Positions 37,591 through 47,168 of a DNA stretch of 64,000 nucleotides are shown here, in pieces (positions within the stretch are counted from its first letter, which is position 1; each line of letters begins with the position of its first letter). The notes beneath the pieces were generated by a model, which was not told the DNA's origin, did not search any database, and was given only the letters and a program-made list of their open reading frames with translations. The translations under genes and the position numbers were made by a program. This stretch comes from Casimicrobium huifangae (GTDB lineage: Bacteria; Pseudomonadota; Gammaproteobacteria; Burkholderiales; Casimicrobiaceae): contig NZ_CP041352.1 in the NCBI RefSeq assembly GCF_009746125.1, positions 1 through 64,000 of the forward strand, given 5' to 3'.

Positions 37591-38135
37591 CGCCGCCGCA
37601 GCACACGCTCACGACCGCGCGACTGTCGCTGCACGACCTCGTCAGCGAGGCGGACTACCGCGCCTGTTACGCGATGGATTGTGATCCGATGGTGGTGCGC
37701 TACGTCGGCACCGGCGAGGCCGAGAAGCGGCCCTTCGAGGAATATCGCGACTTCATGCGTGGCCGTCTGGCGCTGTGGACGAGCGAGCGCTTTCACATGT
37801 GGGCGATGTGCCTGCACGGCAGTGATGAATTTCTCGGCTGGGCGATCCTGAAACCAATTCGCGACACGTCGCATGTTGAAGTCGGCTATCGCATGCCGCA
37901 ATCGAGCTGGGGCAAAGGCTACGCGACTGAGGCCACGCGCGCCGTGCTCGACTATGGTTTCAACGTCGTCGGTCTCGACGAAATCACCGCCGTTACCCAC
38001 CCCGACAACGCCGCCTCGCAGCATGTGCTGACCAAATGCGGCCTCAAGCGTGACGGCACCCTCAACTACAACGGCGGCGGCGAGATTCCGTTCTTCCGAT
38101 TGCCGCGAAGCGACTACGAAAAACTTTTAACGTAG
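37587..38135 (+). CDS. GNAT family N-acetyltransferase (RimJ/RimL type)
   Basis: A 182-residue GNAT protein, likely transferring acetyl from acetyl-CoA to an amine, of the RimJ/RimL subgroup (N-terminal TARLSLHDL; acetyl-CoA pyrophosphate loop S-S-W-G-K-G-Y-A-T-E near 108-117; H-P-D-N-A-A-S near 138-144). It starts within the last codon of parA (ATGA overlap) and so is translationally coupled. Its TAG stop codon is formed by the first bases of the palindromic repeat 38132-38231, so the original C-terminus may have been altered. Confidence 0.9.
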   Translation: MTPPQHTLTTARLSLHDLVSEADYRACYAMDCDPMVVRYVGTGEAEKRPFEEYRDFMRGRLALWTSERFHMWAMCLHGSDEFLGWAILKPIRDTSHVEVGYRMPQSSWGKGYATEATRAVLDYGFNVVGLDEITAVTHPDNAASQHVLTKCGLKRDGTLNYNGGGEIPFFRLPRSDYEKLLT

Positions 38136-38231
38136 CCCGGATGCTTGCATCCGGGTTCCCGCGAACCCAACGCGAAGCGCAGATGGCGTCTTCACCAACG
38201 CACGATCCCCGGATGCAAGCATCCGGGCTAC
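38132..38231. repeat. Perfect 24-bp inverted repeat between GNAT gene and parB
   Basis: GTAGCCCGGATGCTTGCATC (plus CGGG; 38132-38155) and its exact complement at 38208-38231 flank a 52-base spacer. Each arm is itself a hairpin. The left arm provides the TAG stop codon of the acetyltransferase gene. The GTAGCCCGGATG type is widespread in proteobacterial intergenic regions. Confidence 0.9.
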
Positions 38232-38247
38232 ATGACAGAGAACAACT

Positions 38248-39144
38248 ATGGCAGTGAAACTCAAAGGCCTCGGCCGCGGACTCGACGCACTCCTGATGCC
38301 GGAGCCGACCAGGGTGGATGCGCCGGCGGCGGGCGTGACTTCGCTCAAGGTCGCCGACATGATCGCCGGCAAATACCAGCCGCGCCGCCGCTTTGATGAT
38401 GCGTCGCTCGCCGAGCTGTCGGCGTCGATCAAGGCGCAGGGCATCATGCAGCCCATCGTCGTAAGAAAAACAGTGTCCGGCAAACACGAAATCATCGCCG
38501 GCGAACGCCGCTTCCGCGCGGCGCAACTGGCGGGCCTCGCCGAAGTGCCGGTGATCGTCAAGGAAGTCGACGACAAGACGGCGCTCACGCTCGCGCTGAT
38601 CGAAAACCTGCAACGTCAGGACCTGAACGCGATTGAAGAAGCGCATGGCCTGCAGCGTCTCATCGCCGAGTTCAGCTTCACGCATGAGCAGGCCGCCGAA
38701 GCGGTGGGCAAATCACGCAGCGCGGTGTCGAACCTGCTGCGCCTGCTGGAGCTTGCCGCTCCCGTGCAGGATCGCGTCATCGCCGGCACGCTCGAAATGG
38801 GCCACGCCCGCGCACTCGCCACGCTGCCGAAAGACAAGCAAGTGATGCTCGCCGAAAAGATCGCCATCAACGATCTCTCGGTGCGTGCGACCGAAGCGCT
38901 GGTGAAGGAAGAGAGCAGTGCGACCGGCAAGCGCCCCGGTGTGCCAACCGCCAAAAGCAAGCAGGGCAAACTTGATCTGCCCGCCACGCGCGACCCGGAT
39001 CTGGATCGCCTGGAAACTGAGCTCGCCGACGCGCTGGGCACTTATGTTTCCATCGTGCATCAGTCCGGTGGACAAGGCGAACTGGTGATCCGCTACGCCA
39101 GTCTCGATCAGCTTGATGGACTCATCGCGCGCATGAAGCGCTGA
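38248..39144 (+). CDS. parB: Chromosome partitioning protein ParB
   Basis: CTP-dependent clamp that loads at parS and spreads. 298 residues. The start MAVKLKGLGRGLDALL carries the conserved ParA-activating N-terminal peptide (GLGRGLDAL). The CTP-binding motif GERRFRAAQLAG lies near 88-99, and the helix-turn-helix for parS (T-H-E-Q-A-A-E-A-V-G-K-S-R-S-A-V-S-N) near 143-160. The dimerisation domain is at the C-terminus. Three parS-like sites lie 4-6 kb upstream. Confidence 0.97.
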   Translation: MAVKLKGLGRGLDALLMPEPTRVDAPAAGVTSLKVADMIAGKYQPRRRFDDASLAELSASIKAQGIMQPIVVRKTVSGKHEIIAGERRFRAAQLAGLAEVPVIVKEVDDKTALTLALIENLQRQDLNAIEEAHGLQRLIAEFSFTHEQAAEAVGKSRSAVSNLLRLLELAAPVQDRVIAGTLEMGHARALATLPKDKQVMLAEKIAINDLSVRATEALVKEESSATGKRPGVPTAKSKQGKLDLPATRDPDLDRLETELADALGTYVSIVHQSGGQGELVIRYASLDQLDGLIARMKR

Positions 39145-39297
39145 TCAGCTCCACCTTCTGGTGTGTCGATTGCTTTTGTTTTACGGGTGGCTCTGCGGTC
39201 GCTTCGTCACGCTGATGTGATTGATTTGGCGGCGTTGAGCTGCTAATAATCGTTGTTTGTGGGCGTAACGGCCCGATGATGTTTTCTGGGGGCCGTC

Positions 39298-42200
39298 GTG
39301 CTGCTTCGTTCGCTTTCTGGTTTGTGGTGCCTTGATGTGGCGCCGTCTTGCACGCAATTGTTCTCGCGCAGGCTGGCGACCGCACTGTTATCGCTGATCG
39401 CGTTGCCGGCTACAGCGGTGTCGCCCGACATCGTGATCAGCCAGGTCTACGGCGGGGCGGGGTGCCCCACGGCAGGCTGCTCGACCTTCACGCGCGACTA
39501 CGTCGAGCTGTTCAATCGCAGTGGTTCGGCCGTCAGCATCAATGGCTGGTCAGTGCAGTATGCGGGGTCCACCGGAACATCGTGGCAGAGCGTCGCGTTG
39601 AGCGGTACAGTGCAGCCGGGTCAGTACTATCTGGTGGGACTTGGCAGCAACGCCAACGGCATCACAGCCATCCCGACGCCCGACGCGAGCGGCACCATCC
39701 AGATCAGCTCCACCGTCGGCAAGATCGCACTGGTCAGCTCATCCACCGCACTGAGCGGTGCCTGCCCGAGCAGCGGCATCGTCGATCTTGTCGGCTACGG
39801 CTCGGGCACCAACTGCAGCGAGACGGCAACAAGCCCGTCGCCAAGCACCACGACTGCTATCTATCGCGCTGCGAACGGCTGCACCGACACCGACAACAAC
39901 GCGAACGATTTCGCCGCCGCCGCCGCAGTGCCGCGCAACTCGGCGACGGCCGCTGCGCCCTGCGGCCCGGCGCTGCCGACGCTCAGCATCAACGACGTCT
40001 CGGTCGCCGAAGGCAACGCCGGCACCACGGCGTTCACCTTCACTGTGAGTCTTTCCGCACCGGCGGGTGCCGGTGGCGTTACGTTCGACATCGCCACCGC
40101 CGACGGTACGGCATCGTCCGCCAGCGACTACGCAGCGCAGTCGCTCACCGCGCAGACCATTGCTGCGGGCAACACGAGCTACACGTTCACGGTGCTGGTC
40201 AACGGCGACGTGATGTCCGAGCCCAACGAAACCTTCTTCGTCAATGTGACCAATGTGTCCGGCGCCACGATCGCCGACGGCCAGGGCCTCGGCACCATCG
40301 TCAACGATGACGGTGGCGTCATGCTCAGCATCAACGACGTCAACCAAAACGAAGGCAACAGCGGCACCACCACGTTCACTTTTACCGTGAGCCTGTCCGA
40401 GCCGGCGCCGGTCGGCGGCGTCAGCTTCGACATCGCGACGGCGAACGGCACGGCGACGGCCGGCAGCGACTACACCGCCAAATCGCTCGCCGCACAGACC
40501 ATCGCCGCTGGCGCCACGACGTACACGTTCAGCGTCGACGTCAACGGCGACACCTCGTTCGAGCCCAACGAGACTTTCTTCGTCAACGTGACCAACGTCA
40601 CCGGCGCCTTCATCGCCGATGGCCAGGGCATCGGCACCATCGTCAACGACGACGTCAGCAGCGGTCCGCGCATCCACGACGTGCAGGGTACGGGCAGCGC
40701 CAGCCCGATGGTCGGCCAGACGGTCACGCTGCAGGGCATCGTCACTGCCAGCTTCCAGGCGGCAAATTCGCTGGGCGGTTTCTACCTCCAGGAAGAAGAC
40801 GCCAACATTGACGTCGACCCCGCCACTTCCGAAGGCATCTTCATCTTTCACTCGGCAACAGCCGTTGCCGTGGGCGACAAGGTCAACGTGACCGGTACCG
40901 TTGCCGAACTCGGCACCGCACCCAACACACTCACTGAGATCACTTCGGCTACCGTGCAGATTGTGTCGTCGGGTAATCCACTGCCGGCGCTGGTCGACGT
41001 CGCTTTGCCGGTTGCGTCGGTGACCGATCTTGAGCGTTACGAAGGCATGCGCGTGCGCCTGCCGCAGACGATGACCGTCAGCGAGCACTTCTCGCTCGCG
41101 CGTTACGGCGAACTTCTGCTCTCCGTCAATGGCCGCCTGTTGCAGCCGACCGAAGTCGTGGATCCGAACGACGATCCTGCCTCGGGCAACAACAGCAGCG
41201 GGACCAGCAACGTCGCAGCCGTCAGTGCGCGCGCCAACCTGAACCTGCGCTCGTCCATCCTGCTCGCCGACACCAGCGCGACGCAAAACCCGGCGGTGAT
41301 CCCGTTCCTCGATCCGGCCAACAACACGATCCGGCTCGGCACGACGATCACCAACCTCACCGGCATCCTCAATCATTCGTTTGGCAACTACGCCATTCAC
41401 GCGACTGAAGCGCCGGCGTTCAGCTACGCGCCACGCCCGTTGTCGCCGCCGGCGGTAGGCGGTAACCTCAAGGTGGCGTCGTTCAATGTACTGAACTTCT
41501 TCAATGGCAACGGCACCGGTGGCGGCTTCCCCACCACGCGTGGGGCTGACACGGCGTATGAATTCGGCCGCCAGAAGGCCAAAATCGTTGCCGCACTCTG
41601 CGGCCTCGGTGCCGACGTGGTCGGCCTGCTCGAAATGGAGAACGATGGCAATGGCACCACCTCGGCATTGACCGAGCTGACCAATGCGTTGACCGCGACC
41701 AACGGCTGCGGCAACTGGACCTATGTGCCCAACCCCTCAGGCTGGGGCACGATCCCGGGCAGCACCGACGAGATCCGACCCGCGCTGATTTATCGCACCA
41801 CGGCCGTGACGCCAGTCGGCGCGTCAATGTCGCCGAACGACGCCGCCTTTACGCAGGCACGGGCACCAGTGGCGCAGACTTTCACCGTCGATGGTGGCGC
41901 AAGCGCCGGGCAAAAGCTCTCGGTGATCATCAATCACTTCAAATCAAAAGGCGGCACGGGTACCGGCGCCGATGCCGATCAGGGCGATGGCCAGGGCAAC
42001 TGGAATGCCATGCGCAAAGGGCAGGCCGCAGCGCTGCTGGGCTTCATCGCCACGGTGCAGGCAGCCGCCAACGATCCCGACGTGATCATTCTGGGCGACC
42101 TCAACGCCTACTCGCAGGAAGACCCGATCGACATCCTTCGCGCGGGCGGATTGATTGATCTCGCCGTCGGCGAGCACTCCTATGTGTTCAGCGGCCAGTC

Positions 42201-42774
42201 GGGCTCGCTCGATCATGCGATGGTGACGCCGAGCCTGATGGCGCAAGTGACCAACGCAGGCATCTGGAACATCAACTCCGACGAGCCGGTGATCCTCGAC
42301 TACAACGTTGAGTTCAAGAACAACCCGAACTGCACCTCAACCACCTGCACCTCGCCGGATTACTACACGGCGACACCGTTCCGCTCGTCGGACCACGATC
42401 CGGTGCTGGTTGGCATCACGCTGGGCGCTCCATCGCTCGACATCGACGACAGCGCACCGGCCACCAAGTACGATGCCGCTAGCGATGGCGTGTTGCTGTT
42501 GCGCTATCTGCTGGGCTATCGAGATACCGCCTTGATCACCGGCGCCATCGGGCCCGGCGCGCGACGTAACGCGACACAGATCGCGCAGCACATCGCCGAC
42601 ACGCTGACCCGCTTTGACGTTGACGGGGATGGCCAGACGCTGGCGATGACCGACGGGGTGATGATCCTGCGCCGGATGCTGGGCATCACCGGGTCAGCCA
42701 TTACCCAAGGCGTGAAAAATTCAGCTCGCAGCGATGCAGATGTCGTGCTGATGATCGACGCCCTGAAGCCTTAG
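39298..42774 (+). CDS. ExeM/NucH-type extracellular nuclease with dockerin-like C-terminus
   Basis: A 1158-residue exported protein with several domains. A signal peptide (about 24-42, LATALLSLIALPATA) follows a 23-residue polar lead; GTG 39298 is preceded by GGGGG. Then a lamin-tail domain (about 44-165), two Calx-beta repeats (about 225-335 and 340-450), an OB-like segment (about 455-560), and an endonuclease/exonuclease/phosphatase domain (about 720-1040). Catalytic residues E779 (LLEMEND), D934/N936 (GDLNAY) and D1032/H1033 (SSDHDP) are present, as in DNases of the ExeM/NucH type. The end (about 1045-1158) is a two-loop dockerin-like module shared with the RCC1-like gene downstream. Probably digests extracellular DNA. 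Confidence 0.92.
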   Translation: MLLRSLSGLWCLDVAPSCTQLFSRRLATALLSLIALPATAVSPDIVISQVYGGAGCPTAGCSTFTRDYVELFNRSGSAVSINGWSVQYAGSTGTSWQSVALSGTVQPGQYYLVGLGSNANGITAIPTPDASGTIQISSTVGKIALVSSSTALSGACPSSGIVDLVGYGSGTNCSETATSPSPSTTTAIYRAANGCTDTDNNANDFAAAAAVPRNSATAAAPCGPALPTLSINDVSVAEGNAGTTAFTFTVSLSAPAGAGGVTFDIATADGTASSASDYAAQSLTAQTIAAGNTSYTFTVLVNGDVMSEPNETFFVNVTNVSGATIADGQGLGTIVNDDGGVMLSINDVNQNEGNSGTTTFTFTVSLSEPAPVGGVSFDIATANGTATAGSDYTAKSLAAQTIAAGATTYTFSVDVNGDTSFEPNETFFVNVTNVTGAFIADGQGIGTIVNDDVSSGPRIHDVQGTGSASPMVGQTVTLQGIVTASFQAANSLGGFYLQEEDANIDVDPATSEGIFIFHSATAVAVGDKVNVTGTVAELGTAPNTLTEITSATVQIVSSGNPLPALVDVALPVASVTDLERYEGMRVRLPQTMTVSEHFSLARYGELLLSVNGRLLQPTEVVDPNDDPASGNNSSGTSNVAAVSARANLNLRSSILLADTSATQNPAVIPFLDPANNTIRLGTTITNLTGILNHSFGNYAIHATEAPAFSYAPRPLSPPAVGGNLKVASFNVLNFFNGNGTGGGFPTTRGADTAYEFGRQKAKIVAALCGLGADVVGLLEMENDGNGTTSALTELTNALTATNGCGNWTYVPNPSGWGTIPGSTDEIRPALIYRTTAVTPVGASMSPNDAAFTQARAPVAQTFTVDGGASAGQKLSVIINHFKSKGGTGTGADADQGDGQGNWNAMRKGQAAALLGFIATVQAAANDPDVIILGDLNAYSQEDPIDILRAGGLIDLAVGEHSYVFSGQSGSLDHAMVTPSLMAQVTNAGIWNINSDEPVILDYNVEFKNNPNCTSTTCTSPDYYTATPFRSSDHDPVLVGITLGAPSLDIDDSAPATKYDAASDGVLLLRYLLGYRDTALITGAIGPGARRNATQIAQHIADTLTRFDVDGDGQTLAMTDGVMILRRMLGITGSAITQGVKNSARSDADVVLMIDALKP

Positions 42775-43042
42775 TCGACGCACGCCACTGCGGCCCTTCG
42801 GTCCGATCGCAGAGCCGCTCGCTTGAGTACAGGAGCGAATGAAACGTGGCGCTTTGGGTGGGCATCGTTTGCCCCTAGCATTCGTCGTGTTGTAACGAAT
42901 CCCGTTCGGGATCTTGTTCCGGGATGTTGATGTGGTTTTGAGTCATGCATTCCGCGCCCGGCCGCAGTGGCTGGCGCGTGAGGTCGGTCGGTTTCATTGT
43001 CATCGCAGGCTGTCTGAGTTGGTGCGACACCCGCATCGGTTC
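42775..43042. other. Intergenic region upstream of the RCC1-like gene
   Basis: About 270 bases with no recognised terminator or repeat. The coding frame of the next gene is open back to 42914, so part of this stretch may be translated. Confidence 0.4.
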
Positions 43043-45877
43043 ATGCACGTTGGGCTGCTCGCAATTATCTTGCTGGTGTTCGGCGCTGTTGGTCGTGTCC
43101 AGGCGCAAACAGCCAGCGCGCTTGATGACCCCGTCACGCAGGTGGCGTCCGGTGCCCAGCACACCTGCACGCTGAGTGCGACCGGGGTGGTGCGGTGCTG
43201 GGGTAGCAACCAGTATGGCCAGCTGGGCGACAACAGCACCGCACTCAGACGCGTTCTGCCCGCCGAAGTGAGCGGCCTTGCGCCTGGAGTTGCGGCGCTG
43301 ACGGCGGGTACCGATCACACCTGCGCCCTGCTGGTGAGTGGGGCGGTGAAGTGCTGGGGGCGCAACCTTGTCGGCGGGCTGGGCGATGGCACCACCACTG
43401 ATCGTTCGACCCCCGTTGACGTCGTGGGCCTCGGCAGCGGCGTTGCTGCTATTGATGCGGGTGGCTTCTCCACCTGTGCGCTGACGACCGCGGGCGCGGT
43501 CAAATGCTGGGGGTCCAATGCCTACGGTCAGGTGGGCAATGGCAACACTGCCGATCAATCGACTCCCGTTGACGTGGTGAGTCTGAGCGGTGGCGTTGCG
43601 GCCATCTCGGTCGGTGGCTCACACGCTTGTGCGCTGAGTCAGGCAGGCGCCGTGCAATGCTGGGGTAACAACATCGCCGGTGAGGTGGGTGATGGCACCA
43701 CCACCAATCGCTCGGCGCCCGTTGCGGTGGTCGGCCTCGGCAGTGGCGTGGCCTCACTCAGTCTCGGCAACTACCACAGTTGCGCGCTGCTGGTCTCCGG
43801 CGGCGTGCAGTGCTGGGGGCCGAACGACCGGGGCCAACTTGGCGACGGCAGCACCGTCAACAGCCTGTCGCCCATCGCGGTCTCTGGCCTCAGCAGCGGG
43901 GTTACATCGATCGGTGCGGGCTTCTATCACACGTGTGCGCTCATCGCCGGTGGCGCCATGAAGTGTTGGGGTTACAACCAATATGGCGCACTCGGCGATG
44001 GCAGCTCGGCGACCCGCACCACGCCGGTGGACGTTGTCGGCCTCAGCGGCGCCGCTGCCGTCAGCCCCGGCGCTTTGTCCACCTGTGTGCTGATGGCGCT
44101 GGGCGACGTCAAATGCTGGGGCTACAACTTTTTCGGGCAGACGGGCAACGGCAGCACGTCGCAATCAGCGGTGCCAGCCAACGTTGCGTGGCATACCGCG
44201 GGCGTCGTCTCCATCGGCACCGGCGCCTATCACTCGTGTGCCGTCACGCTTGCTGGCGCGGTCCGATGCTGGGGCGCCAATGACAGCGGGCAACTCGGTG
44301 ACAACACCACCATACAGCGGCCGAGTGCGGTTGCCGTGGCCGGCCTCGACAGCGGCATCGCCGCCGTCAGCACGGGGGCTTTTCACAGTTGCGCGCTCAG
44401 TGTCGGCGGCGGCGTATGGTGCTGGGGCCGCAATAGCGACGGTCAGTTGGGCAATAACAGCTTGACCGACAGCCCGATTCCGGTTGCTGTTGTCGGGCTC
44501 GGTAGTGGCGTGGCGGCGATCAGTGCAGGCGGTTTTCACACCTGTGCGCTGACCACGACCGGAGCCATGAAATGCTGGGGCCTGAACGCTAACGGCCAGA
44601 TTGGTGACAACAGCACGACCACCCGCCCGACCCCGGTGGATGTGAATGGCCTGGGCAGCGGCGTGTCGGCGATCAGCGGCGGTGCGCTGCACACCTGCGC
44701 GCTGACTGGCGGCGCTGCAAAGTGCTGGGGGTACAACTTCTGGGGAACCGTGGGTGACAACAGCACCACGCAACGGCTGGTTCCGACCGCTGTTTCCGGG
44801 CTCGGCAGCGGCGTTTCCGCAATCAGCGCAGGCGTGTTGCACACCTGCGCGCTGGTCGCTGGCGGCGTGAAGTGCTGGGGCTACAACGTCAACGGCCAAC
44901 TCGGCGACAACAGCACGACACAACGGCTGACAGCGGTCGACGTGGTGAGCCTCGGCGGTGTCGCCACCTCGATTGTCACCGCGGAACTCCACACTTGCGC
45001 CCTGATGGCCAGCGGTGGCGCGCGCTGCTGGGGCGACAACAGTTACGGGCAGCTGGGCGACAACAGCAATACCCAGCGACTGACGCCGGTGGACGTCAGC
45101 GGCCTCGCGGGCGCGACTGTGGTCGCCAGCGCGCAGGGCGCCCACAGCTGCGCCCTTTCCGCTGCGGGCGCAGTCAAGTGCTGGGGGCGCAACGGCAACG
45201 GGCAGGTGGGTGACGGCAGCACCATTAGTCGTCGCGTTGCCGTGCCGATTCGGCCCGCGCAGTCGATAGCTTTCACGTCGTCGGACAGTATCGTCGTTGG
45301 TACCACGCCGACCCTGGTGGCGAGCGCGACCAGCGGCATGCCCGTCGCGTTTGACAGCTGGACACCCACGACCTGCAGCGTCAGTGGAACCACACTGACG
45401 ATTAGCGGTGCCGTGGGCAGTCTGTGCGGTGTGCGCGCCAGTCAGGCAGGCGCTGCGCCGCTCGCCGCGGGCGGCAGTCAGGCACCTGCGCCGCAGCAGT
45501 TGCGTCTGTTAAAGGTGGTGGCCCCACCCCCGATTCTCGATATCGATGACAGTGCGCCGACAACTATCTATGATGCTGCCAGTGATGGCGTGCTGCTGCT
45601 GCGTTACCTGCTCGGCTATCGGGGCACCGTGCTGGTTGCTGGTGCGATCAGCCCCGGCGCGCGCCGCGATGCAGCGCAGATTGCGGCGCATGTCGCCGCC
45701 AACCTGTCCCGCTTCGACGTCGATGGCGACGGCCAGACACTGGCGCTGACCGATGGCGTGATGATCCTGCGCCGCCTGCTCGGGATCAGCAATGCCGCAG
45801 TCATCACCCAGGGCGTCAAAAACTCGGCGCGCAGCGACGCCGACGTTGTGCTCGCGATTGATGCGTTGAAGCCCTGA
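43043..45877 (+). CDS. Secreted RCC1-like 14-repeat protein with dockerin-like C-terminus
   Basis: A 944-residue exported protein. ATG 43043 opens a signal peptide ([17 protein letters not shown]); the frame is open 43 codons further up to TTG 42914, and neither start has a clear ribosome-binding site. Fourteen RCC1-type repeats of about 50 residues follow, each with (H/S)-(T/S)-C-A-L and then C-W-G about 8-10 residues later, then (G/N)-Q-(L/V)-G-(D/N). Fourteen repeats fit two seven-bladed propellers, with a conserved Cys pair per blade. A short Ig-like segment (about 730-800) leads to the two-loop dockerin-like end also found on the upstream nuclease. Partner unknown. Confidence 0.9.
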   Translation: MHVGLLAIILLVFGAVGRVQAQTASALDDPVTQVASGAQHTCTLSATGVVRCWGSNQYGQLGDNSTALRRVLPAEVSGLAPGVAALTAGTDHTCALLVSGAVKCWGRNLVGGLGDGTTTDRSTPVDVVGLGSGVAAIDAGGFSTCALTTAGAVKCWGSNAYGQVGNGNTADQSTPVDVVSLSGGVAAISVGGSHACALSQAGAVQCWGNNIAGEVGDGTTTNRSAPVAVVGLGSGVASLSLGNYHSCALLVSGGVQCWGPNDRGQLGDGSTVNSLSPIAVSGLSSGVTSIGAGFYHTCALIAGGAMKCWGYNQYGALGDGSSATRTTPVDVVGLSGAAAVSPGALSTCVLMALGDVKCWGYNFFGQTGNGSTSQSAVPANVAWHTAGVVSIGTGAYHSCAVTLAGAVRCWGANDSGQLGDNTTIQRPSAVAVAGLDSGIAAVSTGAFHSCALSVGGGVWCWGRNSDGQLGNNSLTDSPIPVAVVGLGSGVAAISAGGFHTCALTTTGAMKCWGLNANGQIGDNSTTTRPTPVDVNGLGSGVSAISGGALHTCALTGGAAKCWGYNFWGTVGDNSTTQRLVPTAVSGLGSGVSAISAGVLHTCALVAGGVKCWGYNVNGQLGDNSTTQRLTAVDVVSLGGVATSIVTAELHTCALMASGGARCWGDNSYGQLGDNSNTQRLTPVDVSGLAGATVVASAQGAHSCALSAAGAVKCWGRNGNGQVGDGSTISRRVAVPIRPAQSIAFTSSDSIVVGTTPTLVASATSGMPVAFDSWTPTTCSVSGTTLTISGAVGSLCGVRASQAGAAPLAAGGSQAPAPQQLRLLKVVAPPPILDIDDSAPTTIYDAASDGVLLLRYLLGYRGTVLVAGAISPGARRDAAQIAAHVAANLSRFDVDGDGQTLALTDGVMILRRLLGISNAAVITQGVKNSARSDADVVLAIDALKP

Positions 45878-45908
45878 CCGCGCGACACGCGGCGTTGGCG
45901 GTGCTCGA

Positions 45909-46880
45909 TCAGCTGAGCAGGTGCTCTTTCAGGTTAAACGGCTTGCCGATCGCGTCGAAAGAGAACTGCGCAAAGTTGTCGGCATTGTGCACGCGCTGCC
46001 ACGGCACCAAAGCGTCATAGCCGGGTTTGTGGCGATAGCCGTAGTCGTCGACCTGCACGCCGGTTTGTCCGGTCGGGCCGACGAAATGTGCCAGTTCATG
46101 GATCAGCACATAGGCGAAGGCGTCCTGCTTCATCGTCTGCATCTTGGGGCATAGATAGACCGAGCCGCGCGGAATGCCCTGATAGGTCTTGTTGCGTTCG
46201 CCCACTTCGTAACCGCCCGCGAAGGTAAAGGCGAACGCCCCTTCGTTGCTGCTGGCGGGCTCGTCGGCGAGCAGGATCATGCCCATCGGGATGTGACCGA
46301 TCGCGGTCTCCATGCCAATGTAGATGCGGTTCAGCCAGTCGAGCTGGCTGCTCCAGTCGGGGAATTTGTCGACCTGGAAGTGTTTGACCACCTTGTTCCA
46401 GCTTGCCTCGCCGAAGCCGACAAAGCCGCCGCCACCGTTCAGCTTGAAGGTGCGTGCGGCGCTGATGGTGGAGCGCGAGATGTTGATGATCGACAGCGCG
46501 CGCGGGATGTGCTGCATCATCTCGGCGGGCAGGCTGCTGTAGGTGCTGTTGACACCGGCCAGCCGCTCATCGGTGCGCATGCCGACATCGACCACGCCGT
46601 CGGCCTTGCCAATGCCGAACTGCTTGCGCTGGAAGGCCGAAATCGCCGCCGAGGTCTTGGGGCCAACAATGCCGTCCACCACCAGCTTCGGGCTGGGACC
46701 GCCTTCGAGCGGTGGAAAGCGGTTGAGCGCTTCCTGCACCTTCTTCACGTCATCCGGGTAGTTGCGGCACCGTGAGGCCAGCCCGACGGCGGCCTTGAGT
46801 CCCAGGCCCTTGCCGCTGTCGCCGCCTGACAGCGCCACCGGTTTGCAGCCGGACAACCCACAAAACGCGAACGAATCCAT
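45909..46880 (-). CDS. Zinc metallopeptidase with peptidoglycan-binding domain
   Basis: A 323-residue protein. ATG 46880 is chosen since GGAG lies 8 bases upstream; the frame above it is Arg/Ser-rich and not protein-like. A peptidoglycan-binding-type domain covers about 30-95 (V-D-G-I-V-G-P-K-T-S-A-A-I-S-A-F-Q). The catalytic region carries H261-E262-L-A-H265 (HELAHFVGP) with a downstream Asp-containing V-D-D-Y-G-Y, as in aspzincin-like (M35) endopeptidases. No signal peptide is visible, so export may use another route, perhaps as an effector. Monocistronic. Confidence 0.8.
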   Translation of the reverse strand: MDSFAFCGLSGCKPVALSGGDSGKGLGLKAAVGLASRCRNYPDDVKKVQEALNRFPPLEGGPSPKLVVDGIVGPKTSAAISAFQRKQFGIGKADGVVDVGMRTDERLAGVNSTYSSLPAEMMQHIPRALSIINISRSTISAARTFKLNGGGGFVGFGEASWNKVVKHFQVDKFPDWSSQLDWLNRIYIGMETAIGHIPMGMILLADEPASSNEGAFAFTFAGGYEVGERNKTYQGIPRGSVYLCPKMQTMKQDAFAYVLIHELAHFVGPTGQTGVQVDDYGYRHKPGYDALVPWQRVHNADNFAQFSFDAIGKPFNLKEHLLS

Positions 46881-47168
46881 GCCGCACTCTCCGTCGAAGC
46901 AATCAGGGACAAGGCACCAGATCGGGCGCCGGGCAAGGAAGAAGACGGATCGCCACCGGCTGCTGCGACAGTGGCGACTCGACCCCGGACTGGAGCCAAG
47001 CCGTCGACTACGCACATGTAGGCACGACCATTGTCTGTCCGCCCCTGCCGGGCTATTGTTTGTGCTGTCAGTCGGGCGTCAACAAATCACCTTAACGTCG
47101 CGTTAACGCTTGAGCGTCATCGCGCGGGGCTTCGGTTACACTCGCGCCCGTTTTAACAAGGACTCGTC
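46881..47168. other. Divergent promoter region (metallopeptidase / cytochrome c)
   Basis: About 290 bases. A probable -10 (TACACT, 47137-47142) precedes the cytochrome gene. No gene, RNA or repeat is recognised. Confidence 0.4.

Noticed and set aside
39739-41400. A 553-codon minus-strand open frame opposite the nuclease gene
   Set aside because: Arg/Gly/Val-rich shadow of the Calx-beta and OB region; no protein character.
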